From Parapedobacter composti (GTDB lineage: Bacteria > Bacteroidota > Bacteroidia > Sphingobacteriales > Sphingobacteriaceae), in contig NZ_FOLL01000005.1 of NCBI RefSeq assembly GCF_900112315.1, positions 1 to 64,000 on the forward strand: 64,000 nucleotides of DNA. The letters run 5' to 3'. Below are positions 46,301-54,662 of this stretch, in pieces. A program made the translations under genes and the position numbers. The notes beneath the pieces were generated by a model. It saw only the letters and a list, made by a program, of their open reading frames with translations, searched no databases and was not told where the DNA came from. Numbering within the stretch: the stretch's first letter is position 1; every line of letters begins with the position of its first letter.

Positions 46301-47728
46301 ATGGGCAAGAAGCAGCGTGATGTGCTGGACAAGATGAAACCAAAATTCGTTGATCAGGCGGCTGCCAATGGCCATAACCCTAAGGTGCTGGAAAAAATCT
46401 GGAAAGACTGGGAGGCTTTTGCCAGTTATGCTTTCAATAAGTCGCACTCCACCTGTTACGCCTGGGTGGCCTACCAAACAGCCTATTTGAAAGCGCACTA
46501 CCCCGCAGAATACATGGCGGCCGTACTGTCCAACAACATGAATGACATCAAGCAGGTGACGTTCTTCATGGAAGAATGCAAACGTATGGGACTGCAGGTG
46601 CTGGGCCCGGATGTCAATGAATCGTATTACAAATTCACGGTAAACGACAAAGGCGCCATCCGGTTCGGCATGGGGGCCGTCAAAGGTGTGGGGGCCGGAG
46701 CGGTAGATACCATCGTCCAAAGCCGTAAAGATAGCCCCTATACATCCATCTTTGATCTTGCACGCCGCATCGATCTCCGCTCTGCCAATAAAAAAGCGTT
46801 TGAAAGCCTGGCTTATGCCGGCGGCTTCGACTGCTTCGCAGGTAGCCACCGTGCGCAATACTTTCACGCAGACGGCGACGGGGCTTCCACATTGGAAAAA
46901 GCACTGAAATACGGAGCGAAATACAAGGAGAACGAAAACTCCGCACAGGTAAGCTTATTCGGTGCCAGCAGCAATGTCCAGATTCCCGAACCGACATTGC
47001 CTGTTTGTCCTGAATGGGGGCTTATCGAAAAGCTCAAATACGAAAAAGACGTCATCGGCATTTACCTGACCAGCCACCCGCTGGATAATTACCGGTTTGA
47101 AATCAGCCATTTCTGCCAGCACCCTGTACGGCTCCTTACCTTGATTGACAAAATCAAAGGAACGGATGTTGATGATGAAACCCGCTCAGAGTTTAATAAA
47201 ATCAAAAACCGCGAGCTTACTATCGGTGGCATGGTTACCGCGGCAAGTCACCGCATCACAAAAAACGGCAAACCCTTCGGCGTGATGGTTTTCGAAGACT
47301 ATGCGGATTCTTATGAGATCGCCCTCTTCGGCGAAGATTATGTAAAGCTGAAAGGCTATCTTCACGAAGGCTATTTTCTCCAGATCCGCGGCATCATCCA
47401 GGAGCGATTCCGCCAGCCGGGAAACTGGGGCTTTGAAGTAAAAGGCATGCAGCTCCTGTCAGACCTGCGCGATAAATTGGCTAAATCCATTACCATACAG
47501 ATCCCCCTGCACGAACTGAACGACCAGTTCGTAAACCGCATACAGCAACTGGTAAATGCCAATATCGAGCAATATGAAAACACCACGTGCCAACTCCGGT
47601 TCGCCGTGCGCGACTTTGAATCGGAAATCAGCATTGAAATGCCATCAAAAGGCCTGAAAGTAAGCCCCAGCAACGATTTTATTACGGCGCTCACGGAATT
47701 GAACGGTGTCAATTACAAGTTAAATTAA
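43301..47728 (+). CDS. dnaE: DNA polymerase III alpha subunit with N-terminal exonuclease
   Basis: 1475 residues, about 300 more than E. coli DnaE. Residues 1-190 are a DnaQ-type 3'-5' exonuclease with all motifs: FDTETTGL (ExoI), VGQNIGFDINIM (ExoII) and HNATADVEATARC (ExoIII). A linker of ~70 residues leads to the PHP domain (HLHNHTQFSVLQS, AITDHGNMMGAFHF). The polymerase core has GPGRGSAAGSAVAYCLG and the catalytic Asp residues in MPDIDIDFDDEGR. The (HhH)2 region and an OB fold (LTIGGMVTAASHRITKNGKPFGVM) follow. It is the replicative polymerase, with proofreading built in. Confidence 0.96.
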   Translation: MYLIFDTETTGLPKRWDAPITDTDNWPRCIQIAWQLHDAMGNLVEHQDYLIKPEGFNIPFDAERVHGISTELATEQGVPLAGVLNRFNEALAKAKFVVGQNIGFDINIMGCEFHRLGMESPLAHLPVLDTCTEITAELLKIPGGRGGKYKLPNLTELHQFLFEAPFAEAHNATADVEATARCFLELIKRDVFTAAELQVETGYFLEFRERNPQPIQSAGLTHVNLKAASDAIRKRLQQQQTEIPAQDLEANRRDMAEVDFVHLHNHTQFSVLQSTISVGDLVKAAAAHRMPAVAITDHGNMMGAFHFVSQVLNHNKAAEAKNKAAAENGEAPQEIVIKPIVGCEFYVCDDHTDKSRKDNGYQVVFLAKNKRGYHNLAKMSSIAYTKGFYYVPRIDRSIIEQYKDDVIVLSGNLYGEIPNKLLNMGENQAEEALLWWKRTFGSDFYIELMRHGQEDEDRVNQSLVTLANKHGVKTVATNNTYYIKKADAHAHDILLCVKDGEKLSTPKGRGRGFRFGLPNDEYYFKSGDEMKKLFADLPEAIINIQEIVDKIEPYSLYRDVLLPKFEIPQEFQVEDDKLDGGKRGENKYLRHLTYEGAKKRYPEITDAIRERLDFELATIERTGYPGYFLIVQDFIAAARNMGVSVGPGRGSAAGSAVAYCLGITNIDPIAYDLLFERFLNPDRISMPDIDIDFDDEGRGRVMEYVIKKYGANQVAQIITYGTMAAKSSIRDTARVLDLPLFEADKIAKLIPNLKLNKIFNMDAQALKSALRSEELENVQQLINIASGTGIEAETIRQAQVLEGSLRNTGIHACGVIITPDDITNFVPVATAKDSDLYVTQFDNSVVESAGLLKMDFLGLKTLTLIKDTVSIVKQRHGIELNPDEFPIDDQLTYELFQRGETIGIFQYESPGMQKYMKELKPTVFGDLIAMNALYRPGPMEYIPSFIRRKHGMEPITYDLEACEEYLKETYGITVYQEQVMLLSQKLAGFTKGEADVLRKAMGKKQRDVLDKMKPKFVDQAAANGHNPKVLEKIWKDWEAFASYAFNKSHSTCYAWVAYQTAYLKAHYPAEYMAAVLSNNMNDIKQVTFFMEECKRMGLQVLGPDVNESYYKFTVNDKGAIRFGMGAVKGVGAGAVDTIVQSRKDSPYTSIFDLARRIDLRSANKKAFESLAYAGGFDCFAGSHRAQYFHADGDGASTLEKALKYGAKYKENENSAQVSLFGASSNVQIPEPTLPVCPEWGLIEKLKYEKDVIGIYLTSHPLDNYRFEISHFCQHPVRLLTLIDKIKGTDVDDETRSEFNKIKNRELTIGGMVTAASHRITKNGKPFGVMVFEDYADSYEIALFGEDYVKLKGYLHEGYFLQIRGIIQERFRQPGNWGFEVKGMQLLSDLRDKLAKSITIQIPLHELNDQFVNRIQQLVNANIEQYENTTCQLRFAVRDFESEISIEMPSKGLKVSPSNDFITALTELNGVNYKLN

Positions 47729-47752
47729 TGTCAGATTGTCGGTGGTTTTGCC

Positions 47753-47781
47753 TTGGCAATGAATTTGATGGTGTATATTTG
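47753..47781 (+). promoter_or_regulatory. Bacteroidota-type promoter for trxA
   Basis: A TTG (47753-47755), an 18-base spacer and a perfect -7 element TATATTTG (47774-47781). It predicts a start near 47789 and a ~145-base leader before trxA at 47934. I see no riboswitch-like structure in the leader. Confidence 0.55.
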
Positions 47782-47933
47782 CAGAAATGTAAGCTATCGG
47801 CTGTAAACTGCGGGCAACACCGTATGGACATAGCCCTACAGCGGAGCTTACTTAGGCAAAAAAGTAAATAACTATAATAACAACCCGCTGAAGGCATATC
47901 AACGGTATACCGGAAGCATAAGGAAACAACATC

Positions 47934-48251
47934 ATGGCATTAGAAATTACAGACAGCAACTTCGACGAAGTTGTATTGAAATCAGACAAGCCGGTATTGG
48001 TGGATTTTTGGGCAGAGTGGTGCGGCCCCTGCCGCATGGTGGGCCCCATTGTTGAAGAACTGGCAAAAGAATACGATGGCAAAGCGGTTGTGGGCAAGGT
48101 AAACGTAGACTACAATCCTGATATTTCCGTAAAATACGGAATCCGCAATATTCCTGCACTGCTGTTCTTTAAGAATGGACAGATTGTTGATAAACAAATC
48201 GGTGCAGTGCCCAAATCCGTATTGGCCGATAAATTAGCCAAACAATTGTAA
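47934..48251 (+). CDS. trxA: Thioredoxin
   Basis: 105 residues, a single complete thioredoxin fold. The active site is WAEWCGPCRMVGP at ~25-37, with the cis-proline segment IRNIPALLFF and the buried Asp in LVDFWAEW. It is a cytosolic disulfide reductase serving ribonucleotide reductase and other targets. It has its own upstream promoter and is followed at once by a strong terminator, so it is monocistronic. Confidence 0.97.
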   Translation: MALEITDSNFDEVVLKSDKPVLVDFWAEWCGPCRMVGPIVEELAKEYDGKAVVGKVNVDYNPDISVKYGIRNIPALLFFKNGQIVDKQIGAVPKSVLADKLAKQL

Positions 48252-48267
48252 ATTATTGAACAGCAAT

Positions 48268-48300
48268 AGAAAAAGGGCGTCATAACGGCGCCCTTTTTCT
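48268..48300 (+). terminator. Rho-independent terminator after trxA
   Basis: A 12-bp perfect stem (48268-48279 with 48289-48300), GC-rich at the top with a short loop, and a run of five T in the descending arm. It begins 17 bases after the trxA stop. The A-run on the ascending side means it could also work in the other direction, but no minus-strand gene ends here. Confidence 0.85.
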
Positions 48301-48376
48301 ATGTCCGGCCATGCTCCGTTCCTGCCTGTGCTGCCACACAACAAATTTCCTATTTTACTGTTCTTATATAATAGCT

Positions 48377-49497
48377 ATGACACATCATAATCAGGGTGCG
48401 ACAGATTCCGCACAGCTCCCCCTTCAATTGACAAGAAGGGACGGCTTGAAGAACAAATGGCTCTGGCCTCTTAAAAAATGGATGATTAAAACCAGCCACT
48501 GGGAATATTGGCCGGTATCTGCCTTTTATGCTCCCGTCATGCCTTACTGGCTGTGGATCAGCCTTAAGGCACGCACACCGTTTTTCTTTAGCGCCGCAAA
48601 CCCGAGTATCCCCTATGCTGGATTTACCCTCGCACCGAAAAACCAGATTTACGATCTCATCCCTACGCATTGCTATCCCAAAACGCGCCTGGTTCAGGGA
48701 ACAGCCGATATGGAGACCCTGGAACACGCACTGTATGCCGAAGGCTTCCGGTTTCCATTGATGGCCAAGCCGAATATCGGCGACCGCGGCACAGGGGTTA
48801 AATTGCTGCATACACCGGCCGAGCTCAGGCGATATGCCTCCGAGAGCAAGGTTGATTTCCTGAATCAGGAATTCATCGATTATGAGCATGAAGCCGGTAT
48901 CTTTTATTACCGTATTCCGGGCGAATCCCGCGGACATATCTCGGGCATCGTGGCCAAGCTGTATCTGACGGTCACGGGTGACGGTATATCAACCATTGAA
49001 AGTCTGCTGGCCCGGGAAAAACGCTATTTCATTCAATTGCCGCTGCTGAAAGTGTCGTACGGCACTAGGCTGAAAACGGTGCTTCCGGCTGGAGAGCGGT
49101 ATACGCTCCCTTATGGCAGCCATTGCCGGGGTGCCAAGTTCGTCGATATCAGCCATCGGATCAACCCGGCAATAGCACATGTTATCGACAGCACATGCCA
49201 GCGAATACCCGGATTCCATTACGGCCGGCTGGACGTCAAGTTCAAAAGCTGGGAAGATCTGGCTATGGGGAAGCATTTCTCCATCATCGAACTGATGGCG
49301 CAGCCAGTGAACCTGCCCATATCTATGATCCGTCGTATTCGGTCTTCTTCGCATGGAAAGAAGTCTGCAGACATTGGCGGTTGCTATATCGCATCAGTAA
49401 GACCAATGCCGAACGGGAAGGCATTAAGCTGATGAGCCTCACGGACGGCCTGAAAATGCTTAAAGCACATTTCAGCAACTTACGTCTGATGTGCTGA
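48377..49497 (+). pseudogene. Frameshifted ATP-grasp (D-Ala-D-Ala ligase-like) gene
   Basis: The first ~306 codons from ATG 48377 read as a Bacteroidota ATP-grasp-type protein: HWEYWPVSAFYAPVMPYWLW, ATP-grasp segments PLMAKPNIGDRGTGVKLL and DFLNQEFIDYEHEAGIFYY, and FHYGRLDVKFKSWEDL. At about 49295 the frame breaks: ELMAQPVN should read ELNGAASEPAHIYDPS, which is open in the next frame and runs to 49497 (VFFAWKEVCRHWRLLYRIS, LTDGLKMLKAHF). One missing A in CTGA-TGG explains it. In-frame the gene would encode ~373 residues. The rest is well conserved, so the lesion is recent or a consensus error. Confidence 0.8.
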
Positions 49498-49514
49498 TTA
49501 ACTCAAATTTTGCG

Positions 49515-49522
49515 TATGTTTG
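49515..49522 (+). promoter_or_regulatory. -7 promoter element for rpoN
   Basis: A perfect TATGTTTG 15 bases before the rpoN ATG at 49538. The expected TTG is not found 19 bases upstream, so only the -7 box is supported. Confidence 0.4.
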
Positions 49523-49537
49523 TGAAGAGATTTTATT

Positions 49538-51013
49538 ATGCTAAAACAGACCCTACAACAGAAACTCTTACAAAAATTATCGCCCCAGCAAATCCAGTTC
49601 ATCAAATTGCTGCAGGTGCCCACCGTATCGCTGGACGCCCGCATCAAAGAGGAGTTGGAAGAGAATCCTGCGCTGGAAGATATCAGCCTGGCCAACATGA
49701 ACGACCCTGTTGAGGAATACCCAGACAAGGATCCTGACGAGGAAAATTTTAGCAACGAGGATCAGGCTTCCGAAATGGAAGAGTTTAACGTGGATGATTA
49801 CCTGCAGGCCGATGATATCAATGATTATGGCAGCAGTCAGCATAATAACGGGGATGATGAAGATGACCGCAAAGAGATTCCCATCCCGATACAGCAATCG
49901 TTTTTTGAAAACCTGCAGCAACAACTGGATCTGCTGGCTTTGTCTGACAAAGATTTCCTTATCGGACAGCAGATCATCGGCAGCCTTGATGATGACGGTT
50001 ACCTACGACGGCCCGTTTCATCGCTCATTGATGATCTGGCATTTTCCCAAAACGTCATTGCCGAAGAACATGAAGTGGAAGACATGTTGAAGGTGATTCA
50101 GGAATTTGACCCTCCTGGCATCGGTGCGCGGAATCTTCAAGAGTGCCTGCTTATCCAGTTACGCAAAAAAGACCAAGACAACCCGATTATAAAACGGGCT
50201 ATCACCATCGTTGAGGATCACCTCGATGAGTTCACTAAAAAGCACTATGATAAGCTGGAACGGTCGCTTAACATCAGTTCCGAAGAACTGAAAGAAGTGG
50301 TCAATGAAATCCTCAAACTTAACCCCAAGCCGGGCGACTCGGGCGCCGCGGCGGGAAAGCAGTTGCATATCATCCCTGACTTTCACATTACCAACAATGA
50401 CGGAGTGCTCCATCTCACCCTCAATGCGCGCAATGCGCCGGAACTCCGCGTAAGCCGTTCGTATCAGGAGATGCTCGAACACTATGATAAGGCAGCCCAA
50501 AAAGACAAAAAAATGAAAGAGGCTGTACAGTTCGTCAAACAGAAACTGGATTCAGCAAAATGGTTTATCGATGCCATCAAACAACGGCAGCAGACACTCC
50601 TGAAAACCATGAACGCGATCATGAATTACCAATATGAGTATTTCCTTACGGCCGATGAACGCAAGCTGAAACCCATGATCCTGAAAGATATTGCCGACCG
50701 CATCGACATGGACATATCAACCGTGTCGCGGGTTGCCAACTCAAAATATGTGCAGACCGAGTTCGGAACCTTTTTGCTCAAATCGTTTTTTTCGGAGGCC
50801 ATCCAAACAGACAGCGGTGAAGAGGTCTCCAATAAAGAGGTCAAGAAAATATTGGAGGAGTGTATCTCCAACGAAAATAAACGGAAGCCCTTGGCGGATG
50901 AGAAGTTAACGGAAATACTGAAAGAAAAGGGCTATACGATAGCACGCCGTACAGTAGCCAAATACCGTGAAGCCATGGGCATTCCGGTAGCAAGGTTGCG
51001 GAAGCAATTGTAA
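49538..51013 (+). CDS. rpoN: RNA polymerase sigma-54 factor
   Basis: 491 residues. The Gln/Leu-rich activator-interacting region I is LKQTLQQKLLQKLSPQQIQFIKLLQ. An acidic region II follows (~50-125). The core-binding domain reads DPPGIGARNLQECLLIQLRKK. The helix-turn-helix is MILKDIADRIDMDISTVSRVANSKYVQTEFG, and the RpoN box is ARRTVAKYREAMGIP at the C-terminus. It directs RNA polymerase to -24/-12 promoters and needs an enhancer-binding ATPase, none of which lies in this window. Confidence 0.97.
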   Translation: MLKQTLQQKLLQKLSPQQIQFIKLLQVPTVSLDARIKEELEENPALEDISLANMNDPVEEYPDKDPDEENFSNEDQASEMEEFNVDDYLQADDINDYGSSQHNNGDDEDDRKEIPIPIQQSFFENLQQQLDLLALSDKDFLIGQQIIGSLDDDGYLRRPVSSLIDDLAFSQNVIAEEHEVEDMLKVIQEFDPPGIGARNLQECLLIQLRKKDQDNPIIKRAITIVEDHLDEFTKKHYDKLERSLNISSEELKEVVNEILKLNPKPGDSGAAAGKQLHIIPDFHITNNDGVLHLTLNARNAPELRVSRSYQEMLEHYDKAAQKDKKMKEAVQFVKQKLDSAKWFIDAIKQRQQTLLKTMNAIMNYQYEYFLTADERKLKPMILKDIADRIDMDISTVSRVANSKYVQTEFGTFLLKSFFSEAIQTDSGEEVSNKEVKKILEECISNENKRKPLADEKLTEILKEKGYTIARRTVAKYREAMGIPVARLRKQL

Positions 51014-51072
51014 TCGGGGAACGGTGAACGGTGAATTGGGGTAAGTAAATCAGTTTTAAACATAACTTAAAT

Positions 51073-51942
51073 ATGATGATGAAAACAACTATCTCGCTTT
51101 CTACTATGGCTTCGGTTATGTTGCTGGGATGCGGTGGCCAACCGGGCAACGAGTCCAGCGAAACCCCGGCCTCCCCTGCATTAACCCAAGTATGGAAAAC
51201 CGACACGGTGTTCACAGGCTCTGAATCTGCTTTGTATGATGCCGAAGCTGATGTCATTTACGTGTCCAACGGCAATACAAAAGCCGCAGAAAAGGATAAC
51301 GATGGTTTCATTTCGATTATCAATACCGACGGGACAGTACGTGATCAAAAATGGTTGGCCGGCGACCTCCATGCGCCTAAAGGCATGGCGCTACTGAACG
51401 GGAAACTCTTCGTTACAGATATTGATGCCATTAAAATCATTGATGTAGCCAGTGCAGCCATCGAGAAGACGGTGGCGGTAGACAGTGCGGTATTCCTGAA
51501 CGATTTGGCTACCGACGGCGAGCAGCTCTACTTTTCGGATACCCGTGCTGGCAAAATCTACCGGATGACGACCGATGGCGATTATACCGTTATCGCTAAC
51601 AGCCCCAATGTAAACGGGCTTGAATGCCACAAAGGCGTCCTGTATGCACTGGACGGGGAAGGGTTAAAACGCTTCAGCAACGATAGCCAGTACACACCGG
51701 AAATCATCAACAGGGAAGTGACCGGTGGCGACGGATTGATTATTCTTAACGACAGCACTTTCATCACCAGCAGGTGGCATGGTGAAATATTTTTTATTAA
51801 AGGCGATGAAACCACCGTATTACTGGATACCCAGGCAGAAAAATCCAATACGGCAGATATCGGATTCGTGCGGGGAAAAAACCTGGTCATCGTACCTACA
51901 TTTCTCAAAAATGAGGTAGCTGCATATGAATTGACCTATTGA
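51073..51942 (+). CDS. Beta-propeller-like lipoprotein (SMP-30/gluconolactonase-like)
   Basis: 289 residues. A lipoprotein signal ends SVMLLGC with the lipidated Cys near residue 20. The mature part has six or so blade-like repeats (ESALYDAEADVIYVSNG, APKGMALLNGKLFVTDI, LNDLATDGEQLYFSDTRAGKIYRM, VNGLECHKGVLYALDGEGLKRF). This is the pattern of SMP-30/NHL-type propellers, which bind metal or sugar lactones. The substrate is unknown. Periplasmic or outer-membrane bound. It stands 59 bases behind rpoN, with an intergenic short direct repeat (GAACGGTGAACGGTGAA). Confidence 0.82.
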   Translation: MMMKTTISLSTMASVMLLGCGGQPGNESSETPASPALTQVWKTDTVFTGSESALYDAEADVIYVSNGNTKAAEKDNDGFISIINTDGTVRDQKWLAGDLHAPKGMALLNGKLFVTDIDAIKIIDVASAAIEKTVAVDSAVFLNDLATDGEQLYFSDTRAGKIYRMTTDGDYTVIANSPNVNGLECHKGVLYALDGEGLKRFSNDSQYTPEIINREVTGGDGLIILNDSTFITSRWHGEIFFIKGDETTVLLDTQAEKSNTADIGFVRGKNLVIVPTFLKNEVAAYELTY

Positions 51943-51956
51943 GTCTTGATGCTGTC

Positions 51957-52533
51957 AATCGGCTATGTTGTCGCACCACGTCCAGTACCCCCGTGTAAAG
52001 GCTCTGGGGCGGAACATATCCGCCATTGGGTTCAATCCACACATGCGGGGCTGTTATACAGCCACAACAGGGATGTCTGGGGGGCCGGCTTCCGTGCTTC
52101 GTTTATGCGGCGCAGATAGTCGGGCGCTTCCATCAGACGCGTATGCTGAATGTGAAGGTAGTATCCATCCGGCGGCTTCAAACGGCATAATGGTAACTTC
52201 GTCAAGCATCAGGGATCTCGGCTCCAATTTCACCGCGAGGAAAGCAGAGCGGCTTTCAGTGACCCGGATAGGCGAAACAAAGGTGTGATAGCCCACAGAG
52301 GAGACGACTACTTCATAGGTTCCAACTGGTATACCCCTCAATTCAAAATCTCCGCTGTTTGTTGAGCTGGTGCCGTAAGTGGTGTTGTTGACAAACACAC
52401 TCGCGCCGGCAATCGGCTCACCGGTTTCGGCATTCACCACCTTACCGGCAATTCGTTGTTGTGCGATGACCGGAATGCCCCAGCCGGCCAACCCCGCTGC
52501 AAGCAGAACCACGTAGCTTAAGAACCCGTTCAT
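51957..52533 (-). pseudogene. Decayed gene with carboxypeptidase-like regulatory domain
   Basis: From ATG 52533 the product has a signal peptide and a CarboxypepD_reg-like domain (IAGKVVNAETGEPIAGASVFVNN, GTYEVVVSSVGYHTFVSPIRV), ending near LMLDEVTIMPFEA. After that the sense moves to a second frame (KPPDGYYLHIQHTRLMEAPDYL, TSLLWLYNSP) and then a third (VWIEPNGGYVPPQSLYTGVLDVV). At least two frame breaks lie at ~52195 and ~52030. The family is a Bacteroidota surface or TonB-associated protein whose full length would be larger. Not functional as it stands. Confidence 0.6.
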
Positions 52534-52605
52534 CGTGCTAATTTACGAATTTTTCGTAGAAAATGCATATACAAAGGTTTGCCCCGCTTATTGTTATACT
52601 TTTCG

Positions 52606-52613
52606 TATTTTTG
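52606..52613 (+). promoter_or_regulatory. -7 promoter element for aguB
   Basis: TATTTTTG matches the TAnnTTTG box and lies 20 bases before the aguB start at 52633. The upstream TTG is not well placed. Likely promoter for the aguB-aguA pair, and perhaps the porin and lpxB. Confidence 0.4.
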
Positions 52614-52632
52614 CAGTTCCAACTATTAGGAT

Positions 52633-53514
52633 ATGAGCATGACCAACGTTAAAATAGGAACCGTCCAGATGAGCTGCGTAGCTGATAAAGCTGCAAACCT
52701 CTCCAAAGCGGTGGATCAGATACGCGTAGCCGCTGGTAAGGGTGCCCAAATCGTTTGCCTGCAAGAGCTGTTTACGTCGCTGTATTTCTGCGATGTGGAA
52801 GACTATGACAATTTTGCGCTGGCAGAACCCATCCCCGGCCCTTCCACCGAAGCCTTGCAGGCAGTTGCTGCGGAGCTTGGCGTTGTTATCATTGCTTCAT
52901 TGTTCGAGAAACGTACACAAGGCATCTATCATAATACCACTGCGGTCATCGATGCGGATGGTACGTACCTGGGCAAATACCGCAAGATGCACATCCCCGA
53001 TGATCCGGCTTATTATGAAAAATTCTATTTCACGCCGGGAGATTTGGGTTACAAAGTGTTTAAAACCAAATTCGCGACCATCGGCGTGCTGATCTGTTGG
53101 GACCAATGGTACCCGGAGGCAGCGCGGATAACCGCATTAATGGGCGCTGAAATCCTGTTCTACCCTACGGCCATCGGCTGGGCTACGGACCAGGATGAAG
53201 ATACCAACCAGGATCAGTACAATGCTTGGCAGACCATCCAACGGAGCCACGCCGTAGCCAATGGCGTCCCGGTGGTCAGCGTAAACCGCGTAGGCTTCGA
53301 ACAGGACGGCGCCATGAAATTCTGGGGCGGCAGCTTCGTTGCCAATGGCCAGGGGAAATTGCTATACCTTGCTTCCCATGATGCAGAAGAAACCGAAGTA
53401 ACTGAAGTAAACCTGTCCGAAGCCGATTATTTCCGCAAGCACTGGCCGTTTTTCCGCGACAGGCGGATTGACAGCTACTCCCCCATCACAAAGCGTTTTA
53501 TTGATGATGAATAA
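52633..53514 (+). CDS. aguB: N-carbamoylputrescine amidase
   Basis: 293 residues of the nitrilase superfamily. The Glu-Lys-Cys triad is visible: CLQELF, KYRKMHIPDDPAYYEKFYF and VLICWDQWYPEAARI. FTPGDLGYKVF and ATDQDEDTNQDQYNAWQTIQRSHAVANGVPVVSVNRVG are typical of plant-type AguB. It hydrolyses N-carbamoylputrescine to putrescine, CO2 and ammonia. The agmatine deiminase gene follows by 60 bases, completing the agmatine-to-putrescine route. Start at ATG 52633 or 52639. Confidence 0.95.
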   Translation: MSMTNVKIGTVQMSCVADKAANLSKAVDQIRVAAGKGAQIVCLQELFTSLYFCDVEDYDNFALAEPIPGPSTEALQAVAAELGVVIIASLFEKRTQGIYHNTTAVIDADGTYLGKYRKMHIPDDPAYYEKFYFTPGDLGYKVFKTKFATIGVLICWDQWYPEAARITALMGAEILFYPTAIGWATDQDEDTNQDQYNAWQTIQRSHAVANGVPVVSVNRVGFEQDGAMKFWGGSFVANGQGKLLYLASHDAEETEVTEVNLSEADYFRKHWPFFRDRRIDSYSPITKRFIDDE

Positions 53515-53574
53515 TCGAAATACAGCCCGGTTATTCCCATTTTTTTCCAAATATTGCTTGTTCTTTTGCTTTAA

Positions 53575-54624
53575 ATGATGACGCATACCCCAAAATCGTT
53601 AGGCTATTTTTTCCCGGCGGAATGGCATCCGCACCGCGCTACTTGGTTAAGCTGGCCTCATAAAGAAGCCAGTTGGCCGGGCAAGCTGGATACGGTGTAT
53701 GCTCCTTATTGCAGGTTCATCAAGGAAGTGGCCGCGGGCGAACAGGTCTGCATCAACGTAGCTGATGCAGATATGGAAGCCTTTGCCTCCGCACACCTCA
53801 ACGCTGCTGGGGTAGATCCGGCGAACATCGCCTTTTTCCATCATCCCACCAACGATGCGTGGTGCCGCGACCATGGGCCAGCGTTTCTTATCAATCCCCA
53901 TGCGGATATCAAGAAAGTTATCGTAGACTGGGGGTATAACGCCTGGGGTAACAAATACCCTCCCTACGAACAAGACGATATCATTCCTACATTAATAGGC
54001 AACGCACTGGACATACCTGTATATTCCCCGGGTATCGTGATGGAAGGCGGATCGGTTGATTTCAACGGCGAAGGGACCATTCTTACCAGCAAGGCCTGCC
54101 TGCTGAATGAAAACCGCAATCCGCACTTGAACCAACAGCAGATTGAAGAATACCTCTACCAATACTACGGCGCATCGCAAATCCTCTGGGTAGGCGATGG
54201 CATCATCGGGGATGATACGGATGGCCATATCGATGATATCACCCGGTTTGTCAGTTCGGATACCGTGGTAACGGTGGTGGAAGAAAATAAATCGGATGAG
54301 AACTATACCATCCTGCAGGAAAACCTGAAGCTGCTCCAGCAAATGAGATTGGCTGATGGAAAACCACTAAACATTATCGAATTACCCATGCCAGCGCCGG
54401 TGACATACGATGGCCAGCGGCTGCCCGCGTCGTATGCGAACTTCTATATCGCCAACGCAGCGGTGATTGTGCCCACTTATCGCGACGACAAGAACGACCA
54501 AAAAGCGCTGGACATCCTCACGGCTTGCTTTCCCACGCGCAAAGTGGTGGGCATCGACAGTACAGATATTATCTGGGGACTGGGAAGCTGGCATTGCCTG
54601 AGCCAACAGGAACCTGAAGTATAG
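53575..54624 (+). CDS. aguA: Agmatine deiminase
   Basis: 349 residues of the peptidyl-arginine-deiminase-like family. WPHKEASWPGKL and HPTNDAWCRDHGPAFL bind substrate. EGGSVDFNGEGTILTS and DGHIDDITRFV carry the catalytic Glu/Asp and His. The C-terminal GLGSWHCLSQQEP holds the nucleophilic Cys. It converts agmatine to N-carbamoylputrescine. It is co-oriented with aguB and close to it, so the two supply polyamines together. Confidence 0.96.
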   Translation: MMTHTPKSLGYFFPAEWHPHRATWLSWPHKEASWPGKLDTVYAPYCRFIKEVAAGEQVCINVADADMEAFASAHLNAAGVDPANIAFFHHPTNDAWCRDHGPAFLINPHADIKKVIVDWGYNAWGNKYPPYEQDDIIPTLIGNALDIPVYSPGIVMEGGSVDFNGEGTILTSKACLLNENRNPHLNQQQIEEYLYQYYGASQILWVGDGIIGDDTDGHIDDITRFVSSDTVVTVVEENKSDENYTILQENLKLLQQMRLADGKPLNIIELPMPAPVTYDGQRLPASYANFYIANAAVIVPTYRDDKNDQKALDILTACFPTRKVVGIDSTDIIWGLGSWHCLSQQEPEV

Positions 54625-54662
54625 CTTATCAGTAACGCTTATAACCGTTTGAGTATATCACC

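Noticed and set aside
45800-46867. Minus-strand frame of 355 codons inside dnaE
   Set aside because: Antisense to the polymerase core, with no family similarity.
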